Below, one piece after another: positions 35,933 through 46,900 of a stretch of 64,000 nt of DNA. Source of the DNA: JBPRGG01 sp051418075. GTDB lineage: Bacteria > Bacteroidota > Bacteroidia > Cytophagales > Cyclobacteriaceae. How positions within the stretch are numbered: the first letter of the stretch is position 1; each line of letters opens with the position of its first letter. Made by a program: the position numbers and the translations under genes. Location: the NCBI GenBank assembly GCA_051418075.1, contig JBPRGG010000114.1:1-64000 (forward strand), written 5' to 3'. The notes under the pieces are model-generated. The model was not told the origin of the DNA. It was given only the letters and a program-made list of their open reading frames with translations, and did no database searches.

Positions 35933-37303
35933 ATGCTCAATAATATTCTGGATGCTATAGGTAACACACCACTTGTCAAAGTCAATCATTTTAATGCCGG
36001 GCCATGTGATTTGTATTTAAAGCTGGAAAATCAGAATCCTGGGGGGTCGATAAAAGATCGTATTGCCCTGTACATGATCAATGATGCCGAAGAAAAAGGC
36101 ATTTTAAAGCCAGGTGGTGAAATTATCGAAGCTACTGCGGGTAACACAGGCTTGGGGTTGGCATTGGTGGCCGGTATTAAAGGGTACAAACTTACCCTGG
36201 TGATACCAGATAAAATGAGTCAGGAAAAGATCCATCATTTAAAAGCAATGGGAGTGGAAATTGTAGTTACCCGGTCTGACGTAGGTAAAGGACATCCGGA
36301 ATACTACCAGGATCTGGCCGAAAAAATGGCCACAGAGCGCGGTGCTTATTTCATTAATCAATTCAGGAATAAGGCAAATCCCTTGGCCCATTACAAAACG
36401 ACGGGGCCGGAGATCTGGCACCAGACGGATCAAAAAGTAGATGCTATCGTTCTGGGTGTTGGCTCATCTGGCACATTGGCTGGCTTAACCCGGTTTTTTA
36501 AAGAAACAAAACCTGATATGGAATTTGTTTTGGCTGATCCTGAAGGTTCTATTCTGGCCGATTATGTGAATAAAGGAGAAATTCCCAAAGAAGTAGGTTC
36601 CTGGTATGTAGAAGGAATTGGGGAAGACTTTATTCCTGAAATTGCAGATTTCTCCATGACCAGGCAAGCTTATAGTATATCAGATCGTGAAAGTTTTGAA
36701 ACTGCCCGTCAACTGCTAATCAAAGAAGGTATATTTGCCGGATCATCTTCCGGTACCCTATTAGCTGCAGCTTTGAAATATTGCCAGGCTCAGCAATCAG
36801 CTAAAAACGTGGTGACCTTTGCCTGTGATTCCGGCAATAAATATCTCACCAAAATGTTTAATGATCTATGGATGAAGGATCACGGATTGATCAACCGGGT
36901 GAAATATGGCAATTTAAGGGATCTGATTTTTCGGCGCAGAGAAAACAATGAAATAGTTATTTTATCACCGGAAGATACTATTCAGACCACCTATTTAAAA
37001 ATGAAGAAAAATGATATTTCTCAACTGCCGGTGTTGCAGGATGATGAGGTAGTAGGCCTGGTAGATGAATCTGACTTGCTACTGGCTATCTCGAGTAATC
37101 TGAATAATTTTAATGTAAAAGTAGGGGATATAATGAGTAAAAACATTGTAACTATTGCTCCACAGGCCACAGAATCAGCATTGTTGGATATCCTAAAACG
37201 TGATTACGTGGCTGTTGTTCAGTCTGAAGAGGGCTATTTTTATGGCATGATCACAAAAATTGATTATCTGACCTATCTTAATTTGCAAAAACAGGTACTT
37301 TAA
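35933..37303 (+). CDS. Cystathionine beta-synthase (PLP domain plus CBS pair)
   Basis: 456 residues. The fold-type II PLP domain (1-325) has GNTPLV, the Schiff-base lysine K41 in PGGSIKDRIA, the substrate loop EATAGNTGLGLA and phosphate-binding GVGSSGTLAG. The C-terminal third (about 335-450) is a pair of CBS domains (DDEVVGLVDESDLL; VGDIMSKNIVTIAP), as in eukaryote-like cystathionine beta-synthase. It probably condenses serine with homocysteine in transsulfuration. Cysteine synthase activity cannot be excluded from sequence. It converges tightly (4 nt) with the next minus-strand gene. Confidence 0.9.
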   Translation: MLNNILDAIGNTPLVKVNHFNAGPCDLYLKLENQNPGGSIKDRIALYMINDAEEKGILKPGGEIIEATAGNTGLGLALVAGIKGYKLTLVIPDKMSQEKIHHLKAMGVEIVVTRSDVGKGHPEYYQDLAEKMATERGAYFINQFRNKANPLAHYKTTGPEIWHQTDQKVDAIVLGVGSSGTLAGLTRFFKETKPDMEFVLADPEGSILADYVNKGEIPKEVGSWYVEGIGEDFIPEIADFSMTRQAYSISDRESFETARQLLIKEGIFAGSSSGTLLAAALKYCQAQQSAKNVVTFACDSGNKYLTKMFNDLWMKDHGLINRVKYGNLRDLIFRRRENNEIVILSPEDTIQTTYLKMKKNDISQLPVLQDDEVVGLVDESDLLLAISSNLNNFNVKVGDIMSKNIVTIAPQATESALLDILKRDYVAVVQSEEGYFYGMITKIDYLTYLNLQKQVL

Positions 37304-37307
37304 TCAA

Positions 37308-37829
37308 TTAAGGTTGGGCATTTTCAGCAATTTGCTCTATTTTATCTTGTTTTTTCAATGGTTTCTCCAGCTTTTTCACGGTAAAGTCAATTTCAAGTCG
37401 ATGGGCATATTTTTTTAAGCTATTTAATCGCATGGGCACTGACAATACAGTAAAAATCTTATTGATATCTATATGCACTGATGAAGTAGTAAATTTTATA
37501 TAATGGGAAATATCTGTACCATTGTCCTGTACTTTCAACTTGTTTTTTAACAGGTTAAGTATCAATACGAACACGATTTTTTTGGCCAGATCTACAAAAA
37601 TATTCTTGAAGTGAACCGATAGGACCAATTCTTCTCCATCAAAGCTTTTAAAACGAAGATAAACCCTGCTTTTTATGTTTAAAAAAGAAACCTTCATTTT
37701 ATATACTGATACTTTAATGCCATCCTCCAGGGGAAAAATTTCAAAGTCCAGTTTTTCATTGGTTTGCTCCTTAACTACATAAAAATTAGCTAAATCGGCA
37801 ATTTCATCAAATGTAAATGAAAAAATCAT
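37308..37829 (-). CDS. Hypothetical protein
   Basis: 173 residues, no signal peptide. It is rich in beta-strand-like alternation and basic residues, with one hydrophobic helix-like stretch (FVDLAKKIVFVLILNLLKN, about 78-96) that may be buried or membrane-associated, and a Lys-rich tail. No family is recognised. It is divergent from the TPR gene at 37956 and abuts the cystathionine beta-synthase gene tail to tail. Confidence 0.6.
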   Translation of the reverse strand: MIFSFTFDEIADLANFYVVKEQTNEKLDFEIFPLEDGIKVSVYKMKVSFLNIKSRVYLRFKSFDGEELVLSVHFKNIFVDLAKKIVFVLILNLLKNKLKVQDNGTDISHYIKFTTSSVHIDINKIFTVLSVPMRLNSLKKYAHRLEIDFTVKKLEKPLKKQDKIEQIAENAQP

Positions 37830-37871
37830 AATAAATCGTTTATAAATCCTTTATAATATATGTCACAATTG

Positions 37872-37896
37872 CCTATTTTGTTTTAAATAAAATAGG
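37872..37896. promoter_or_regulatory. 8-bp inverted repeat in a divergent promoter region
   Basis: CCTATTTT and AAAATAGG separated by nine bases lie between the divergent genes at 37829 and 37956. It could be an operator or chance in AT-rich DNA. Confidence 0.3.
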
Positions 37897-37955
37897 TTTA
37901 CTTTTTGGAACTACTGGAGCGCCATTGAGGTTTTTATAAAAATCAGCCTTAGCAC

Positions 37956-39251
37956 ATGATTATTAAACGATTATTTCTGTCAGCAGTTTTTTATCTTTTT
38001 GTCTGGAGCTCTATATCTGTCAGCCAGGCCCAATCAGATACCACAGTTTATTTTAAGTCTGAAAATACCTATCAGGATAAATCCAATGCTTTTAAAAGAC
38101 GGGAAGCCCAAAAGATTTGTCAGATAGGCAATAAAAGGTATGATCAAGGTGCTTATGCAGATGCTATTCAGTATTTTGATGAAGCCCTTGCCCTTGACCC
38201 AGGTTGCACAGATGCCTATTTTACCAGAGCAGCAGCAAGAGAGCAACTGGATGACCTTTCCGGCGCGGTGAATGACTATACGGCTTTGATCGAACTGGAA
38301 CCACAGATGAATGAGGCTTATTTTAAGCTTGCCCTGATACACTTTAAGCAGGAAAATTATATAGCGGCTATTGCTGATCTGGAAAGGTTGCTTCAACTAC
38401 CGAGTTCCAATACTCAGGCAATATTTTTTAAAGGAGTAAGGTATGCTGAGAATGCTGAAACGGCTTTCCATGGGATCATTTCCATGTATTCCAAAGAAGC
38501 TGACATTTACAATTATTTAGGTTTATCCCGAACCGCTGTAAAAGATTTTCAGGGTGCTGTAGCTGCATTTGACCAGGCTATTGCCCTGAATGATAAAGAT
38601 CCCAACTTGTATATTAATCGTGGAATGACCTGGAAAAAGTGGGGTGAGATGGAGAAGGCGCAAAAAGATTTTCAGGCAGCTTTAGCCATAGATCCTGGTA
38701 ATGATTTAGCCCTGATGAATTTATCAGCTGACCTGACCGATCGCGAAAAAAATGATTTGTTGCTTTCTACATATGATCAGGCATTGGCAGGTAATAAAAA
38801 CCTTGTTATAGCTTACATAAACCGGGGAAATATTAATTTTGAATTAGGTAATTATCAGAAAGCATTGACAGACTTTGATTCTGCTGTTTTTCTGGATGAC
38901 AAGGATGCCAACAATTTTTTAAATCGTGGCATGGCTTATGCGAAATTAAGGAAATATTCAAGAGCCCTTCAGGATTATCAGCAAGCATTGGTTTTGGATC
39001 CCAATAATGCCAAAACCTATAAATTGATCGGTAATGTTCATTTTAAATTAAAGGATTTTGAAGAGGCCGTTCATTTTTATAGCAATTCCATAGGATTATT
39101 CAGTTATGATGCGCAAACCTTTTACAATCGGGGTATCAGTCTGTATTATTTATCTGAACAGGTTGAAGCCTGTCAGGACCTGCAACGCGCATTTGAACTG
39201 GGGTTAACCCAGGCTAAAAAATTCATCTTAAAGAATTGTCTTGATCAATAA
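37956..39251 (+). CDS. Exported TPR-repeat protein
   Basis: 431 residues with a signal peptide ending SQAQ (about 26). About nine tetratricopeptide repeats fill residues 45-425; typical units are YDQGAYADAIQYFDEALALDPGCTDAYF and FELGNYQKALTDFDSAVFLDDKDANNFLNRG. TPR proteins of this kind act as periplasmic or outer-membrane scaffolds; the partner is unknown. Its stop overlaps that of the convergent phosphopantetheinyl transferase gene by seven bases. Confidence 0.85.
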   Translation: MIIKRLFLSAVFYLFVWSSISVSQAQSDTTVYFKSENTYQDKSNAFKRREAQKICQIGNKRYDQGAYADAIQYFDEALALDPGCTDAYFTRAAAREQLDDLSGAVNDYTALIELEPQMNEAYFKLALIHFKQENYIAAIADLERLLQLPSSNTQAIFFKGVRYAENAETAFHGIISMYSKEADIYNYLGLSRTAVKDFQGAVAAFDQAIALNDKDPNLYINRGMTWKKWGEMEKAQKDFQAALAIDPGNDLALMNLSADLTDREKNDLLLSTYDQALAGNKNLVIAYINRGNINFELGNYQKALTDFDSAVFLDDKDANNFLNRGMAYAKLRKYSRALQDYQQALVLDPNNAKTYKLIGNVHFKLKDFEEAVHFYSNSIGLFSYDAQTFYNRGISLYYLSEQVEACQDLQRAFELGLTQAKKFILKNCLDQ

Positions 39252-39910
39252 TTGTAACATACATAAAAATGCCCCACTTTTTGATATTTTAGCTGAAAAG
39301 AAAGTTGCTTCTGACTAAATAGGATTTGACCGGTTAATTTTCCTTCATCACTCCAGGAGGAGGCAGGCTCAATCTGAATATGCTCTTTAAATATCAGTTT
39401 GCCCTGGCCATATGCTTTATAAAGGCTTTCTTTGGCACACCAGTAAATACATAATTTATCCAGATCATCTTGCACGATTTCCTGCTCAGATAAAGACAGG
39501 AACTTATTTTTAACCTTAAGCAGCTTTGGTTGAACCAGTTCTATATCAATTCCTATGGCTTTTCGGGTATTATAAATGGCTACTGACATAGGATAGCTGT
39601 GAGCCAGGGAAATATGATGGTTTATGCTCGGCAGGAAGGGTTTTCCCCGTTGATTCTTAATTAAATATTGAGGTTCCAGCCCAATTTGTTGTAATAATTG
39701 GTTTAGGGCTATTCGGGCAGATAGCCATTCCACTTTTTTCTGATGATTTGTGATTTGTTTATATTCAAAAAACTGCCCTTCTGATAGATACAGTTCTGAT
39801 AGCATTTCATCCGCATTGGTATCAGGCTCAATTTGCCACAAGATCCAGGCAGCCGCTTTATTTATTTGTTCTATCTTAACCTTTCCCATGCTGTCAATGA
39901 TCATCATCAA
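39245..39910 (-). CDS. 4'-phosphopantetheinyl transferase, Sfp type
   Basis: 221 residues. It carries the family motifs: ARIALNQLL and KNQRGKPFLP (substrate contacts), then GIDIELVQP and WCAKESLYKAYGQGK, which supply the Mg and CoA ligands. It moves phosphopantetheine from CoA onto acyl- or peptidyl-carrier proteins. No polyketide or peptide synthase genes are near, so it may serve the fatty acid carrier protein. Several ATGs crowd the start; MGKVKIEQINKAA (seven codons in) is an equally good start. Confidence 0.88.
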   Translation of the reverse strand: MMMIIDSMGKVKIEQINKAAAWILWQIEPDTNADEMLSELYLSEGQFFEYKQITNHQKKVEWLSARIALNQLLQQIGLEPQYLIKNQRGKPFLPSINHHISLAHSYPMSVAIYNTRKAIGIDIELVQPKLLKVKNKFLSLSEQEIVQDDLDKLCIYWCAKESLYKAYGQGKLIFKEHIQIEPASSWSDEGKLTGQILFSQKQLSFQLKYQKVGHFYVCYNY

Positions 39911-39996
39911 GACCAGGTAGTTGTTGTTGTTCTCGAAATAGATCGGCTATAGTTTTATTGCCTTATTCAACACCCAATTTTTAGAATATTATCTTT

Positions 39997-41868
39997 TTAT
40001 TTTCTACCTGGTTTTGTTTTTTTGTCATCATTAGCTGTTTTCATAGCTTCTTCCAGACGAAGTTGAAACTTGGATTTCTTTTTGCTTTTACTCCTTAACT
40101 TATTATCTTCCATGATGGCCTTGATCTTGTCTTCATCAACAAATTTTCTGATCAGGGCTTGTTGTCCAAATGTGAAGATGTTGGATAAGAAATAATAATA
40201 GGTAAGCGCAGCTGAAAACTTATTTAAAACAAACATGAATATTATGGGCATTAAATAGCCAAACGACTTCATCGGTCCTTGTACTGAAGATACCTGATTA
40301 TTAGACCAGGTGTACAATATGGTAGAAACTGTCATAAGCAGGGTAAAAAGAGAAATATGGTTGCCGTACAAGGAGCTTAGTATTGGAATATTGGCATTCC
40401 ATGAAATGATCGAGTCATAAGTGGATAAGTCATCAGCCCACAAAAAGGATTCCTGTCTTAATTCAATGGAATTAGGAAAGAAATAGAACATGGCAAACAA
40501 GATGGGCATCTGGAGCAACATGGGTACGCAGCCACTCAATGGATTTACCCCGGCTTTTTGATAAAGCTTCATTTGCTCACTCTGTATTTTTTGCATGTCA
40601 TTACCGTACTCCTCTTTCAATGTATCCAGTTCCGGCTTCAGGATCTTGGTTTTGGCCATAGAAATGTATGACTTATAAGAAAGAGGAGACAGGATCAAAC
40701 GAATGATGATAACCAGCAGGAATATGATCAGCCCATAGTTACTGGTGAACCTTTCCAGAAAATGAAAGATTGGAATGATCAGGAATTTATTGACCATGTT
40801 TACCGGGGTCCAGCCCAAATATACATTTTTGGAAAAGCCATCGGTTACTTTTTTCAATATCTGGTAATTGTTAGGACCAAAGTAATAAGTAAAATCATAT
40901 TCCTGAGCATCCAGGTTGGCCAATGGTATATTTAACAGCATCTCCGCTTTTTTAACGGTACTGCTATCCATGGGATTGACGGTGGTTTTAATGAACCCCT
41001 GGCTGAAATAATCATCAGCAATAATGGCAGAAGTAAAAAACTTTTGCTTCATGGCTACCCATTTTATTGGCGCAGTAATTTCTTCCTGTTCCGGATCCAG
41101 CGACCGTTCTTTGAGATCTTCAAAGGAACCTTCTGCGGTAAAATAAGTGATGGTTGTTTTATACCGGCTTTCCTCTACGTTTTTTTCCAATAATTTAATA
41201 TCATTTATCCAATGGTAGACTAAATGATCTTCATTGAGCATACCTTCCAAACCTTCAGTGTTAATTGCATATTTGAGCTGGTAAGCATCCGGAGCCAACT
41301 GATATGTTTGAACCAGCGAACGATTTCCTGCCAGGTTCAGCCTGAAAACGATTTTAGCGGTATCGCCTTCAGAAGCAACTTCAGTGATTTGGTCTGCCTC
41401 AAAAAAAAGTTGGGTCAGATCAATTTCTTTATTTTCTACATTCAGCAAAAAAGAAAAACGACTGCTTTGTTCATTGATTAAAATCAAAGGCTCCTTTTCA
41501 TAGGTCTTAAAGTTTTTTAATTCAACTTTTTTGATTTTTCCACCTTGATTAGAAAATATGATCTTGATTAAATTATTTTCCAGTGTAAATTCCTGAGCTT
41601 CTCCCTGAGCAGCTTGTGCAAACATGCCATACCGCCTTTGGTTTTCAATTCCGGCCAATGAATCCTGGTTCATCGGATTAATAGTATCTGCTGGTGAAAC
41701 GGAAGGTGTAATATCTTCTGTTTGCGCTTCCTCCACTGGTTTAGTGACTTCTTCCTGCTCAACTAGCTCCTGGGGCTGGTCTACCGGAGGAGTAGGGGCA
41801 AAAAACTTGAAATACACGATAAACAATAGTGCAATCAGTACTAAACCTATTGCTTGGTTTTTATCCAT
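39997..41868 (-). CDS. yidC: Membrane protein insertase YidC
   Basis: 623 residues. An N-terminal membrane helix (6-22), an acidic linker rich in Glu/Pro, a large periplasmic beta domain (about 75-350), then the conserved insertase core. The core starts with the helix NYGLIIFLLVIIIRLILSPL carrying the hydrophilic-groove Arg, then a cytoplasmic coiled-coil loop (SMAKTKILKPELDTLKEEYG), MLLQMPILFAMFYFFPNSIELR and further helices to about 575, and a basic tail. It inserts inner-membrane proteins with or without Sec. Its start lies two bases after the pyrG stop, so the two are co-transcribed. Confidence 0.96.
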   Translation of the reverse strand: MDKNQAIGLVLIALLFIVYFKFFAPTPPVDQPQELVEQEEVTKPVEEAQTEDITPSVSPADTINPMNQDSLAGIENQRRYGMFAQAAQGEAQEFTLENNLIKIIFSNQGGKIKKVELKNFKTYEKEPLILINEQSSRFSFLLNVENKEIDLTQLFFEADQITEVASEGDTAKIVFRLNLAGNRSLVQTYQLAPDAYQLKYAINTEGLEGMLNEDHLVYHWINDIKLLEKNVEESRYKTTITYFTAEGSFEDLKERSLDPEQEEITAPIKWVAMKQKFFTSAIIADDYFSQGFIKTTVNPMDSSTVKKAEMLLNIPLANLDAQEYDFTYYFGPNNYQILKKVTDGFSKNVYLGWTPVNMVNKFLIIPIFHFLERFTSNYGLIIFLLVIIIRLILSPLSYKSYISMAKTKILKPELDTLKEEYGNDMQKIQSEQMKLYQKAGVNPLSGCVPMLLQMPILFAMFYFFPNSIELRQESFLWADDLSTYDSIISWNANIPILSSLYGNHISLFTLLMTVSTILYTWSNNQVSSVQGPMKSFGYLMPIIFMFVLNKFSAALTYYYFLSNIFTFGQQALIRKFVDEDKIKAIMEDNKLRSKSKKKSKFQLRLEEAMKTANDDKKTKPGRK

Positions 41869-41870
41869 AA

Positions 41871-43511
41871 TTAGCTTTTAATTAAAATTTTTTCTTCTTT
41901 TTCTTTTTGAAAATCAATGGCTGCCTTCACAAATCTAACAAATAATGGATGAGGATTTTGTACAGTGCTCTTCAACTCCGGATGAAACTGCGTGCCAATA
42001 AACCAGGGATGATCCACCAGTTCCACCATTTCAACCAGGTTTGAATCCGGGTTTATTCCGGAGGCAATCATACCGGCTTTTTCAAAATCATCTAAGTACT
42101 TGTTGTTAAATTCATAACGATGGCGATGTCTTTCCTGAATTTTAGTCTTGCCATAGACCTGGTACGATTTGGTTCCTTTTTTCAAATTGCAGGGATATGC
42201 ACCCAACCTCATAGTACCACCTTTGGTGGTGATCTTTTTTTGGTCTTCCATCAGGTCAATGACCGGATCTGGTGCATCTTCTTCGAGTTCAGTGGAGCAG
42301 GCATCTTTTAGTTGCAAAACATTTTTGGCAAATTCAATCACAGCACATTGCATGCCCAGGCAAATTCCAAAAAAAGGAATCTTGTTTTCCCGGGCGTATC
42401 TGGCTGCTTCTATTTTGCCATATATTCCTCTTTCCCCAAATCCTGGGGCTACCAATATGCCCTGCAGGTTCTGAAGCTTGTTTTCAACATTTTCAGCCGT
42501 AATGGTTTCAGATGAAATGTATTTTAGATTGATTTTGCATTCGTTTTCTGCTCCTGAGTGGACAAAGGCTTCAGAAATGGATTTATAGGCATCCGGCAAC
42601 TCAACATATTTGCCTACCAGACCTATATTGACCTCACTGGTTGGATTTTTAAGCCTTCCCAAAAACTCCTTCCATTTTTCAATTTGGGGTTCTTTTTTGG
42701 CAGGCAATTTCAATTTACTTAGCACCCGTTCATCCAGCTTTTCTTTTCTCATCAGCAATGGTACATCATAAATGGTTTCTGCATCCATGGCTTCAATTAC
42801 TGAATTGATATTGACATTACAGAATAGAGCAATTTTTTTCCTGATGTCTGAAGGTAAATGATGTTCGGTGCGGCAAACTAAAATATCCGGCTGGATTCCT
42901 GCCTCCAGTAATTGTTTTACCGAATGCTGGGTCGGTTTGGTTTTCAATTCCCCTGCTTTTTGCAGATAAGGTACCAGGGTTAAATGAATAACGACATGAT
43001 TATTAGAACCCAGATCCCAAAGGGACTGCCTTACAGATTCAATAAAAGGCAAAGACTCAATATCCCCAACACATCCTCCTATTTCGGTGATGACAATATC
43101 ATAATTACCTGTTTCACCCAGCAAAAAGAAATTTCTTTTGATTTCATCTGTAATATGAGGCACTACTTGTACGGTCTTTCCCAGGTAATCACCTTCTCTT
43201 TCCTTGGTGATTACATTATAATATATCCTACCGGTAGTAACGTTATTGGCTTGTGAGGTAGAAATATTCAGAAATCTTTCATAATGACCAAGATCCAGGT
43301 CCGTTTCAGCTCCATCATCGGTAACATAGCATTCCCCGTGTTCATATGGATTCAAAGTACCCGGATCAATATTGATATAGGGGTCAAATTTTTGAATGGT
43401 CACTGAAAATCCTCTGGCGCTTAGAAGTTTACCTAAAGATGCTGAAATAATACCCTTTCCCAAAGATGAGGTCACTCCACCTGTCACAAAAATATATTTA
43501 GTAGATGCCAT
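41871..43511 (-). CDS. pyrG: CTP synthase
   Basis: 546 residues. It aminates UTP to CTP using ATP and glutamine. The synthetase half has FVTGGVTSSLGKGIISASLG, DPYINIDPGTLNPYEHGE and ETDLDLGHYERF. The class I glutamine amidotransferase half has the nucleophile Cys in FFGICLGMQCAVIEFA and the catalytic His/Glu in QFHPELKS. First gene of a pair with yidC. A TACCTTTG -7 box lies 39 nt upstream. Confidence 0.97.
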   Translation of the reverse strand: MASTKYIFVTGGVTSSLGKGIISASLGKLLSARGFSVTIQKFDPYINIDPGTLNPYEHGECYVTDDGAETDLDLGHYERFLNISTSQANNVTTGRIYYNVITKEREGDYLGKTVQVVPHITDEIKRNFFLLGETGNYDIVITEIGGCVGDIESLPFIESVRQSLWDLGSNNHVVIHLTLVPYLQKAGELKTKPTQHSVKQLLEAGIQPDILVCRTEHHLPSDIRKKIALFCNVNINSVIEAMDAETIYDVPLLMRKEKLDERVLSKLKLPAKKEPQIEKWKEFLGRLKNPTSEVNIGLVGKYVELPDAYKSISEAFVHSGAENECKINLKYISSETITAENVENKLQNLQGILVAPGFGERGIYGKIEAARYARENKIPFFGICLGMQCAVIEFAKNVLQLKDACSTELEEDAPDPVIDLMEDQKKITTKGGTMRLGAYPCNLKKGTKSYQVYGKTKIQERHRHRYEFNNKYLDDFEKAGMIASGINPDSNLVEMVELVDHPWFIGTQFHPELKSTVQNPHPLFVRFVKAAIDFQKEKEEKILIKS

Positions 43512-43981
43512 AAGTAGTTTTAATGTTCAATCTGTTAACTTATGGGATACAAAGGTAATCCATTCAAATGAAAATCCTAATGAATTTTCTGGCTTGTTCA
43601 GGAAAAAAAATACCGAACCTGATTCCTTGTATTATCGGGGCTTTTTAAATGAAAGTCTTCAGAAATAAGTATAACCTGTGTAATAACAAACCTTAAATAG
43701 GCAAAAAAAAATTAGATTTTATTGTATTTATGAATTAAGGGCCAGGTTGAAGGAATATTCTTACAGGTTAAAGTGCAAAGTGTTATGCTAAAAGTGCTAA
43801 TCACGGATTATATAACACAATATGTATGAAATAGGATCAGATGTTTCACAGGTAAGTTGCATTCCATTACCGGTTTAAATTTGCCAAAAATGGTCTCTAT
43901 CTTTAGGGTAAATAAGCTGTAGTAATGCACATTGATAGATGCTTTATTGCAGGATTAACGACCAGCTATGTATTTTCAACC
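43512..43981. other. Divergent spacer between pyrG and the PKD protein
   Basis: 470 nt. Apart from the pyrG -7 box, I find no gene or RNA. The only long frame crossing it (from 43396) has unlikely composition and overlaps pyrG, so it is not taken as a gene. TATCTTTA at 43898-43905, one base off the -7 consensus, may belong to the PKD gene. Confidence 0.4.
43550..43557 (-). promoter_or_regulatory. pyrG -7 box
   Basis: TACCTTTG on the minus strand matches TAnnTTTG, 39 nt upstream of the start codon; no standard -33 box. Confidence 0.45.
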
Positions 43982-46900
43982 ATGATCATAAAGAGAACAA
44001 TTCTTTTCTTTTTATTTACTATTATACTGCACCCGTCCCTAAGAGGAGCTTGTCCTACGCTTAACAAAGGGAGCTTCATAAAAAATGCTGCAGGATGTGC
44101 CAGCCTTGATGTTGTCTTTCAGGTTAAGTATGGTAACCTTGATCCCACTGAAACCAACATGAGAATCGTAATCGATTGGGGAGATGGTTCACCAACTATT
44201 GAGTTAGAGTTAAGTGACAGCGATGATTTGACTGATCCTAAATATTTTGAGAAAGAATTGATTCATACTTACCCCGCCAATATGGGGATTTGTGAGTATG
44301 AAATTGAAACTTATATTATCAATAGTAGTTGTTTTACGGCTCAGGAATCCCATCAAAGTCAAACAGTCATAGTGTGGGATACCGATGAACTTATGGAAAT
44401 ATCTCCATCTCTGTTCCAGGTTTGTCAGGGAACAGCAGCAAGTTTGCGATTTACCGATGCGGGTGACTGGAATTGCTTTACTCCAGCTCAAACTGGCCGT
44501 CCTAATGATGAATTCAGAACCTTACAATGGATATATGGATTGAATATCGCAAATTCCATAGAAGGCGTAACGGTGGATGATGGGGTTGGTATGGTCTCTA
44601 CATTTCCATTAACAGACCTTCCTTATGATACGGATGTTCATGGGTCACAAAGCTTTGAGGTATTTGTTCCTGCTACCAAACCCAATGGAAATCCCCATAA
44701 TATAGGTGACAGGTATATAGTTGAATTACGCAACTGGAATCAATGTAATCCATATGATGACACCACAACAGCATTTGTTCCCAATCGAATGATACCAGAT
44801 CCGGGAGAATGGGCTCCAGTGGTTAAAACAGCCATAATTGAAATTGTTGATGCTCCCGATCCATCATTCAGGGTGAGAAATTCTGCCGGGGTGGAAACTA
44901 ATAATTTTTGTATTGACGATCAGTTGTTTCTTCAACCCAATCAGGCCGGTTTGACTTATACCTGGGAGTTTTTTGATGCTTCCAATAACTTGTTGCACAC
45001 CCATACCGGATCAAACCCTAATTACGCATTTAGTTCCGGAGGGCAAAAAAGGATTAAACTTACCGTAGCACCCAGTGGTATTGTGGGTTCATGTTTAGCC
45101 AGCTCTGAAAAAATTATCAATATTTTTCCTGTTGCTCAGGCTAAAATTGGTGTTGCAGATATCAATGGAAATACTATTCAACCTGAATTTTGCCAGGATG
45201 GCTCTAACTCATATACACATACCGTAAGATTTACCGATGAAACTTTGGGTTGGGATGCAAACACTGAAGGGGAATGGATATTTTATGATCATACAGGCAG
45301 TGAAATAAAGCGGGAAGTTGCATCAGGTCCTCCTTCTTATTTTGAACAGGATTACATTGATCCTGGTATTTATAAAGTAAAGCTGACCATTTGGGACAAA
45401 ACTGTGCCTGGTTGTACCTCAGAAGATGAAGTAAGTTTGGTAGTCTATAGGATTCCTCAGCCTGATTTTACTTACCTGGCCAGTTGCGCAAATCCTAAAG
45501 TAACCTTTACAGATCAATCAATCCTGTCAACTATAAACGGAGATGCCATCAATTTATGGGAATGGGATTTTTCCTATGATGGAATTCATTTTAATATGGA
45601 TCGGTCATCAGCTTCTCCGGATCCTTTTGATTACGATCTTTCTGGTGTAGGTGATCATCAGGTGGCTTTAAGGGTAACTACGGCTAAAGGTAGCTGTAGT
45701 CAGATGATCACTAAAACAGTAAAGATAAAGCCAAATCCCATCCCTTCATTTACTACTGCTCCTGTGGAAGGATGTTCTCCTCTTACCACTGAATTGACCA
45801 ATACATCCTTAGGAAGCCAACCATCAGGAGTTACTATATCTGGTTTTGAATGGCTGATCGATCAGGGTTCAGGGTTTGTATCAGATATAACATTAGACCC
45901 CGCTGATCCTGCATATACTGATATTTATCAAAAGATATTTATAAATAATACCAATCAAACAAAAACTTTCCAGGTAAAGCTAAGAGCAACCTCTACTGAT
46001 GGATGTGTGGTGGAAAGTGCTCCCCAGTCAGTAAAAATCTTTCCCCAGATTGGATTGGATATTATCAATGATTACAATGTTCTGGGTGATAATTGTTCTC
46101 CGGTACCTGTGAATTTTACCGGTAGTGTATTAGATCCTATGGTTGTGCCAGAAAAATACTCCTGGAAAGTAGAAGAACTGAACAATGTCTTGAGTCAGGC
46201 CGTCAATCCAGGTACTGATCCTAATTTCAGCTATACCTTTAATAATATTTCCGGCTCAGCTAAATCGTATAAAGTAACCCTGGAAGTGGAAAAAACCGGA
46301 TACTGTTTTGCTCCTAAATTTGTAAATGTCTTTATTAACCCTATACCTTCTTCAGCTTTTGATATAATTAAAACAGAAGAAGGTTGCAATCATATATCTT
46401 ACCATATAGAAGCTCAGCAAAAAAACCTGAAATACGAATGGGAAGTAAATGGTGCAACTTATGCCACGGATCAGTTCAATATCAGTTTTAACCGCCCAGA
46501 ATCGAACCAGGCTGATCTTAAATATGATGTAAAGCTGAAAACCATCGATACCCACACCAATTGTGAGAGTGTGGTTTCAGTTAAAGAACTGGTGGTTCCC
46601 CGAAAAGAATCAATGAATGTTGTGTTAGATTTGGCCGGTGCTAAAGAAGGTTGCGCCCCGTTTACCGCTTCATTTTCCAATACTTCCACAAATTTTCCAA
46701 CAGGTACCTCTTTTGATCTGCAGATTTCAAAAGACGGCAAACCATGGCAAGTTTCTGAGCCAATTACAGGTAATACTACTGATCAGTTCCAGGTAGCATT
46801 TGACTCTTCCGGGGTATACCAGATCGTATTATCTGCTGTTTCTCCGTCAGGATGTAATTTCGTTTCTACACCATCCCAGGTGGTAACAGTTTACCCTGAA

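Noticed and set aside
39245..39910. Possible biosynthetic cluster signalled by a phosphopantetheinyl transferase
   Set aside because: No polyketide synthase, peptide synthetase or carrier protein gene lies in the window; neighbours are housekeeping genes.
42120..42515. Several plus-strand frames antisense to pyrG
   Set aside because: They mirror a highly conserved coding region and have no family resemblance or start signals.
43396..43668. 90-codon plus-strand frame at the pyrG 5' end
   Set aside because: It overlaps the pyrG start and its promoter and shows no protein-like pattern.
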